Notes under the pieces: generated by a model | What the model saw: only the letters and a program-made list of their open reading frames with translations | Told to the model about the DNA's origin: nothing | Databases searched by the model: none | Program-made: the position numbers and the translations under genes | In this document: piece by piece, positions 60,026-64,000 of the stretch | Position numbering within the stretch: the first letter of the stretch is position 1 | Layout of the letters: every line of letters starts with the position of its first letter | Assembly (NCBI GenBank): GCA_965263155.1 | Contig: OZ253586.1 | Location: forward strand, 682,001-746,000 | Length of the DNA: 64,000 nt | Direction of reading: 5' to 3' | Source of the DNA: JAAXIE01 sp965263155 | GTDB lineage: Bacteria; Chloroflexota; Dehalococcoidia; Lucifugimonadales; JAAXIE01

Positions 60026-60406
60026 CTATGAAGGGTCTAACGCCAGAGGCTCTAGGATACCCATCAGGGTTTCGACATGGTCTAAAGCAAGACCGATAGC
60101 CTCAGCGTCCAAGAATCGCTTTCGTTCGTAGTAGTTGCCATGAAGCTGGTTAGCCACACCGCTTAACAGGACTATGTCATCCCTGCCTGTCTTCCGGCGC
60201 GCGTTGTTGAGGACTACGTTGAACTGTTGATGTTTCTGGTACTCCCAGCCGTTGGCATGGGCTACTGCCTTGGCCATGTGGGAGGCGGCGCCCCATCCCT
60301 TCTCCGACGCTTCGTGCAGGTCATCGGCTGCCAAGTATTGCTGTGCTTTCTGCAAGAAGTCGCGGGACTGCTGGATGTATTCTTGTACGGTGGTGTTGTC
60401 TTCCAT
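60026..60406 (-). CDS. PaREP1/HEPN-family protein
   Basis: 126 aa from ATG 60406 with GGGGGAAG upstream. Helical throughout. The PaREP1 pattern is SRDFLQKAQQYLAADDLHEA then SEKGWGAASHMAKAVAHANGW, with later YYERKRFLDAEAIGLALDHV. PaREP1 proteins are HEPN-like small helical proteins often found with nucleotidyltransferase partners in toxin-antitoxin-like pairs. No nucleotidyltransferase gene is adjacent; only the aspartic-protease remnant follows. The R-x4-6-H RNase motif of active HEPN toxins is not clear, so catalytic activity is doubtful. Confidence 0.7.
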   Translation of the reverse strand: MEDNTTVQEYIQQSRDFLQKAQQYLAADDLHEASEKGWGAASHMAKAVAHANGWEYQKHQQFNVVLNNARRKTGRDDIVLLSGVANQLHGNYYERKRFLDAEAIGLALDHVETLMGILEPLALDPS

Positions 60407-60496
60407 GCTTCCCCCAAGATTCCGGTCCCATCTTGAGGTTGGTGCGGGATCGTGGACCGGACGAAGTTGTATTGCAGACCCAGTATACACCTACGC

Positions 60497-61741
60497 CTAT
60501 GATGCTGCCGGTCGCGGCCGCCCCGTCTCAGGGAGCATGAAGGCTGCAACCAGCAGACTCCATGAGAGTGCGGCGAACAGGGTGAGGCCGGGTATGTAGG
60601 TGCCGAGGTAGTCGGTGGAGATGCCGACTACCAAGGGGGCGGCAAAGGTGAAGACGCTGCCGACGCTTAGCAGGGTGCCGAGCATCACTGCGGCTTGGGT
60701 CTCGGAGGCGCCCGGCAGCTCCATGGGGATGGTCAGCAGGGCAGGCAGGTAGAACCAAGAGACGAACCCCAACGCGATCAGGGCAATGTACACGCCGGGG
60801 GTGCCTGCCAGCAGGATGCTCCCCAAACCAGCGAACCCGGCTAGCGCGCCCGGCACCACTAGGAAGGGCCGGCGTCGCCGCATCCGTACCGTCATGACGC
60901 TTGCCAAGACCAGAGTGGCCACGCCGGTCAGCGAGACCATTCCTATCAGATTGCCACCCTCCTCTAGGGTTGTGCCGTGCACCTCGTGGTAGAAGGCGGG
61001 CAACCAAGCCAGCGAGGCGGTGTAGAGGGCGTAGGGACCGGCGTCGGCTGCTGCCAGCAGTACCGTGGTGCGGGAGCGCAACACCTGCCAGAACATCGGC
61101 ATGGGGAGGCGGGGCGCCGAGACCGGCGCGTCTCCTATCTCGCGGGTCATCACTAATTGCCAGCCGATAGCTGCTACGAAAGCGGCGCAACCGAACAGGC
61201 TCAAGGCCTGCTTCCAGCCAAGCTCAGCGGCGATGGGGGCGACGATGAAAGAGGAGATGGTGACGCCGATGCTAATGGAGGTGAGGAACATGCCGTTCAT
61301 GAACGAAAGTTCTCCCGGCCGGAACCGCTGCATCAGCAGGGGGGCCACGGCGGGTATGAGCAGGGCTAGGCTGAGTCCATAGACGACGCGGGTGGCCAGC
61401 AATATATAGAAGCTGCTGGCGAATATGCTGAACGCAGGGGCCGACGCCATCAGCCCCGCTATGGTGATAAGGGTCTTGGGGCCCAGCCTGCCTACCAGCA
61501 GGCTGCAGGGCAGGGCCAGCAACACATGCATCAACGGCACTACTGAAGTTAGCAGGCTGGCCGTGCCCCGGTTGATGCCGTAATCGTCGATGATCAGGGG
61601 CAGCACCGGGGCCACTGCGAACATGCTCATGCCCCCGGTAACAGTGACCACGGCAAACATGGCCCCGATCACGAACCGGTATGGCCGGGGCTGGCTGCTT
61701 ACGGGAAGGGCTGGTGGCTCTTCGTGCGGCTGGTCGCTCAC
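60497..61741 (-). CDS. Major facilitator superfamily transporter
   Basis: 414 aa with 12 predicted membrane helices. The N-terminal RFVIGAMFAVVTVTGGMSMF starts helix 1. The loop between helices 2 and 3 has LLVGRLGPKTLI (G-x-x-x-D/G-R-x-G-x-R/K MFS motif), and TVRMRRRRPFLVVPGAL lies between helices 8 and 9. The family moves small organic solutes with protons. GTG start at 61741; the SD is weak, so translation may begin at a later ATG. The next gene upstream (aminotransferase class IV) ends 25 bp before it, probably one operon. Confidence 0.88.
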   Translation of the reverse strand: MSDQPHEEPPALPVSSQPRPYRFVIGAMFAVVTVTGGMSMFAVAPVLPLIIDDYGINRGTASLLTSVVPLMHVLLALPCSLLVGRLGPKTLITIAGLMASAPAFSIFASSFYILLATRVVYGLSLALLIPAVAPLLMQRFRPGELSFMNGMFLTSISIGVTISSFIVAPIAAELGWKQALSLFGCAAFVAAIGWQLVMTREIGDAPVSAPRLPMPMFWQVLRSRTTVLLAAADAGPYALYTASLAWLPAFYHEVHGTTLEEGGNLIGMVSLTGVATLVLASVMTVRMRRRRPFLVVPGALAGFAGLGSILLAGTPGVYIALIALGFVSWFYLPALLTIPMELPGASETQAAVMLGTLLSVGSVFTFAAPLVVGISTDYLGTYIPGLTLFAALSWSLLVAAFMLPETGRPRPAAS

Positions 61742-61766
61742 CGCAGGAAACTACGCATAAACCACG

Positions 61767-62681
61767 TCACGCCTTCGAGCCTGCCTGATGCAGGGCTTGG
61801 TCCACGATGTCCACTCCCGCCATCTCGCTCCAAGCGGCTAGGATGCGCTGCACCACTGGGCCGGGAACCTCGCTGCCCAGCGAGCGATTGTCGATGCGGG
61901 AGACGGGCAGGGCGCAGTAGATGGTGTTGGTGAGAAACGCTTCGTCGGCGGTGTAAGCATCGTAGGGCTGCAGGTCTTCCTCCGACACCGGAATACCCAA
62001 GCCCTTGGCCAAGGCGAAGATGTCCAGGCGCGAAACACCCTGCAGGATGCTGCGATCAGTGGGGGTGCGGATCACACCGTCGGTGACGATGAAGAAGTTG
62101 CCCGACGTGTTCTCTGAAATATTGCCGTCCAAGTCCAGCAGCACAGCTTGGGCTTCGGGGTCGAGGTCAGTGGCCTCCAGCTCGGCCATGGAGAAGTTCA
62201 TGCGGCTGTAGTGCTTCAGCTTGGGCTCCAAGGAGTTGGCGGAGTAGCTGCGTGTGCGCGGGAAGATGACGGGCACGCCGTCGTTGTACTGGTGGGCGAA
62301 CTCCCGGAATTCAATCGGCTTCACTTGGATGCAAAGCGTTGCGGGGGCAGGGGTATTGATTCGGGCAGGGGATGGAGCGTAGCCACGTACCAAAGTATGC
62401 CAGACCATGGAGTCGCCGCCGTCTTGGGGCGGGTTCCGTCGAATCACCTCGTGGGTGACCTCTTCCATATCTTCTTGGGACATGCCGGGGTCTATGCGGG
62501 CGTATTTTAGAGACCGGTACAATCGGTCGATGTGCTCACCCAAGCGGTGCACCCGCCCCCCGAAGGTGCGGGAGACATCGTAGATGGTGTCGCCTCGTCG
62601 GAAAGCCCGATCGGAAATGTGAATCCTGCACTCGCTGTCGGGTACAAAGTCGCCGTTGAAATAGGAGATTGGCTCCGCCAT
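61767..62681 (-). CDS. Class IV PLP aminotransferase (BCAT/DAAT-like)
   Basis: 304 aa from ATG 62681 behind AGAGGTG. SYFNGDFVPDSECRIHISDR then AFRRGDTIYDVSRTFGG form the family N-terminus. The PLP lysine is in LEPKLKHYSRMNF and the conserved Glu in DGNISENTSGNFF. FLTNTIYCALPVSRID is near the end. Members transfer amino groups to branched-chain or D-amino acids, or lyse aminodeoxychorismate; the Y-S-R version after the lysine resembles BCAT-like members. An upstream in-frame ATG at 62696 is an alternative. It probably shares a transcript with the MFS gene. Confidence 0.88.
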   Translation of the reverse strand: MAEPISYFNGDFVPDSECRIHISDRAFRRGDTIYDVSRTFGGRVHRLGEHIDRLYRSLKYARIDPGMSQEDMEEVTHEVIRRNPPQDGGDSMVWHTLVRGYAPSPARINTPAPATLCIQVKPIEFREFAHQYNDGVPVIFPRTRSYSANSLEPKLKHYSRMNFSMAELEATDLDPEAQAVLLDLDGNISENTSGNFFIVTDGVIRTPTDRSILQGVSRLDIFALAKGLGIPVSEEDLQPYDAYTADEAFLTNTIYCALPVSRIDNRSLGSEVPGPVVQRILAAWSEMAGVDIVDQALHQAGSKA

Positions 62682-62725
62682 CGGTTCACCTCTCATCTTG
62701 ATATCGTTGGGTTGGCTGCGATCCG

Positions 62726-62753
62726 GTAGGGGTGATTCGCGAATCACCCCTAC
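62726..62753. repeat. Perfect 28-bp palindrome
   Basis: GTAGGGGTGATTCG at 62726-62739 is exactly complementary to 62740-62753. It lies between two minus-strand genes, 30 bp before the PPOX gene's stop codon end and 45 bp upstream of the aminotransferase start. Confidence 0.6.
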
Positions 62754-62783
62754 GACCCCATTACAATCGCCACTACGACTGCA

Positions 62784-63203
62784 TCAGAGGGCCGTCCCGT
62801 AGATGTGGTCCGGCACCACCACGATTATCGAGCGCCGGTCGTCGCGCATCGCTTGGTCGTACTCATCCCAGTTGGAGTGGTCCGAGCCGGACGCGGCGCG
62901 GTAGGCGTCGCGCAGGGCCATGCGGAACTCCTCAGGCTCGGTGTTGTCCGCCGACATGATTTCGGCGCGGCCCTGCAATACCACAAAGCCCCACCAGCTC
63001 TCGCGGGAGACCAGCAGTGTACAACGCGGGTCGCGCCGCAGGTTCTTCAGCTTGACCCGGTCTTCGGTCACGGTAAAGCCGATGCCCTCGCGGAATGGGC
63101 CGCAGCTTATGATGCTCATCTGCACGGAGCCATCGCGACGGAAGGTGCTGAGCACCCCACGATGTGTGGTCTTAGCGAACTCGACTACGCTTTCAGGGAG
63201 CAT
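62784..63203 (-). CDS. PPOX-class F420-dependent or FMN-binding protein
   Basis: 139 aa split-barrel flavin/F420-binding protein. VEFAKTTHRGVLSTFRRDGS, VKLKNLRRDPRCTLLVS and WWGFVVLQGRAEIM are the three family blocks. Relatives of this size reduce small molecules with F420H2 or bind FMN. ATG with GTAGGAGG upstream. It is preceded on the same strand by the HicB frame, whose stop is 18 bp before its start. Fold confident, cofactor choice less so. Confidence 0.83.
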   Translation of the reverse strand: MLPESVVEFAKTTHRGVLSTFRRDGSVQMSIISCGPFREGIGFTVTEDRVKLKNLRRDPRCTLLVSRESWWGFVVLQGRAEIMSADNTEPEEFRMALRDAYRAASGSDHSNWDEYDQAMRDDRRSIIVVVPDHIYGTAL

Positions 63204-63220
63204 CGTGCCTCCTACGCCTT

Positions 63221-63644
63221 CTATGCAAGTCTACTCGCGACCTCTGCCAAGGCCGCATGCGCCAGAAATCCAGAGCGCGTTTCTCCAGATCTGGCAGCCG
63301 CGCTGTCTACTGCGGTGACGATATGCTCGGGCAATGTGATGTCCACTTGCACGGGTTTGCCCAGAGATGCCCCAGACGAGCCGGACAGGTCTACGTCGAC
63401 GAAGCCCCACATCCCGTCCGCGTAAGTCCGGGTTGGCTTGGTACTCCTCCAGGGGGCGCTCCTTGGGGATGGGCTGGTCCTCCAGCAAGCATCCCTCGAT
63501 GTGACAGACGATTGCTTCGCGGGCATTGGCGAATGCTTCGTCCAAGGTGTCGCCGCCCGAAAAGCAACCGGGCAGGCCTGGAACAGTCACCCCATAACTA
63601 CTCCCAGGGTCCTTGTACACTACGATTGTGTATCTCATCCTCAT
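63221..63644 (-). pseudogene. hicB: HicB-type antitoxin with one frameshift
   Basis: From ATG 63644 the frame reads RYTIVVYKDPGSSYGVTVPG, LPGCFSGGDTLDEAFANARE and AIVCHIEGCLLEDQPIP, the degraded-RNase-H HicB domain. Near 63425 it must shift by one base to reach YADGMWGFVDVDLSG, then a ribbon-helix-helix-like end (VQVDITLPEHIVTAVDSAAA and SGFLAHAALAEVASRLA) finishing at 63221. One corrected base gives a normal HicB of about 140 aa. No hicA toxin gene is seen on either side. It may be an orphan antitoxin or a base-calling error. Confidence 0.8.
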
Positions 63645-63681
63645 CCCTTGGCAAGCAGGCGCCAATAAGAAGGACGTGCCA

Positions 63682-64000
63682 TCACAAGCGGTCCTGCAGG
63701 AACCTCAACAAGCGCGGGGCAAGGTAAGCAGTGTGGCTGCGTGGCTCGTCTAGGGGGTCGGACATCCAAAAGTGGGGTGCGCCTGGCACGATGACGGTGC
63801 GGGTGAAGAACCCAGCCTGCTTCAGCGCGTTGACGAAGGTCTCGGACTGGGACTCGTGGTCGACGATGTCGTCCTCCGAGCCCCACACGACCAGAAAGGC
63901 GGTCTGGTTGTTGTCTACCGTGGTGTAAGTCATGGGGGAGGCCTCGTAGAAGAGCCACTTGCTCTCCATGGGGCTCTTCCCCAGCAGAGCTTGTGTAATC
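63682..64000 (-). CDS. Alpha/beta hydrolase C-terminus, cut by window edge
   Basis: The frame enters from beyond base 64000 and ends at 63682, giving 105 residues. TAFLVVWGSEDDIVDHESQS holds the catalytic acid, and VIVPGAPHFWMSDP holds the catalytic His, as in dienelactone-hydrolase or prolyl-oligopeptidase-like enzymes. The nucleophile elbow lies outside the window. The end (AYLAPRLLRFLQDRL) is a normal C-terminal helix. 37 bp separate it from the HicB frame. Confidence 0.75.
   Translation of the reverse strand, partial: ITQALLGKSPMESKWLFYEASPMTYTTVDNNQTAFLVVWGSEDDIVDHESQSETFVNALKQAGFFTRTVIVPGAPHFWMSDPLDEPRSHTAYLAPRLLRFLQDRL

Overview
The window looks like a chromosomal segment of an uncultivated Chloroflexota bacterium, probably a SAR202/Dehalococcoidia-type relative from a marine or sponge setting. 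This is an inference from gene content: several Rieske ring-hydroxylating oxygenases, two luciferase-like flavin monooxygenases, an FMN alpha-hydroxy-acid oxidase, amidohydrolase, VOC proteins, SDR, a molybdenum hydroxylase and frequent GTG/TTG starts behind good Shine-Dalgarno (SD) sites. No 16S or 23S rRNA is present to confirm it. The DNA is GC-rich throughout.

Layout. 1-11 kb: an EamA permease cut by the window edge, a FAD oxidase, then a minus-strand run (MoaD-like protein, 2Fe-2S subunit, Mo-binding subunit, YggS) followed by galU and rpiA. A divergent zinc alcohol dehydrogenase, homoserine kinase and a substrate-binding-fold protein read the other way. 11.06-31.7 kb: a candidate integrated island. 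A 17-bp copy of the 3' end of tRNA-Ser lies at 11065-11081, beside a frameshifted P4-type integrase, and the intact tRNA-Ser(TGA) is at 31668-31757. The island holds intact metabolic and surface genes (Rieske oxygenase, hydrolase, ABM monooxygenase, peptide-type binding lipoprotein, BNR propeller, collagen-stalked tandem-Cache lipoprotein). From 22 to 31 kb it is mostly a graveyard: SNF2 helicase pieces, an AbiEii toxin remnant, an IS21 transposase scrap, a frameshifted AlpA regulator and a second, decayed integrase next to the tRNA. A few small intact genes and an operator-like palindrome pair survive among them.

31.9-37.7 kb: a tandem-ACT protein with a histidine decarboxylase, a broken second tRNA-Ser, an amidohydrolase, a Rieske oxygenase and an F420/FMN monooxygenase. 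37.7-41.4 kb: a 55-bp minisatellite, a G-rich tract and a 1031-aa single-chain restriction-modification protein. 41.5-51 kb is housekeeping: recF with an uncharacterised partner, a PLP aminotransferase, a LiaF-like protein, radA, clpC, a 5S rRNA standing alone with its own promoter, and moaD-moaE with apparent CTG starts. 51-64 kb: tandem VOC proteins, aminotransferases, alpha-hydroxy-acid oxidase, membrane protein, LLM monooxygenase, Rieske oxygenase, SDR, PaREP1/HEPN protein, MFS transporter, class IV aminotransferase, PPOX protein, a frameshifted HicB and a truncated hydrolase. Several families of short palindromic intergenic repeats are scattered through this half.

Taken together the region suggests a heterotroph that oxidises many organic compounds with dedicated oxygenases and takes up peptides or similar solutes. 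Mobile-element and defence debris is concentrated behind the tRNA-Ser locus. No intact CRISPR array was seen.
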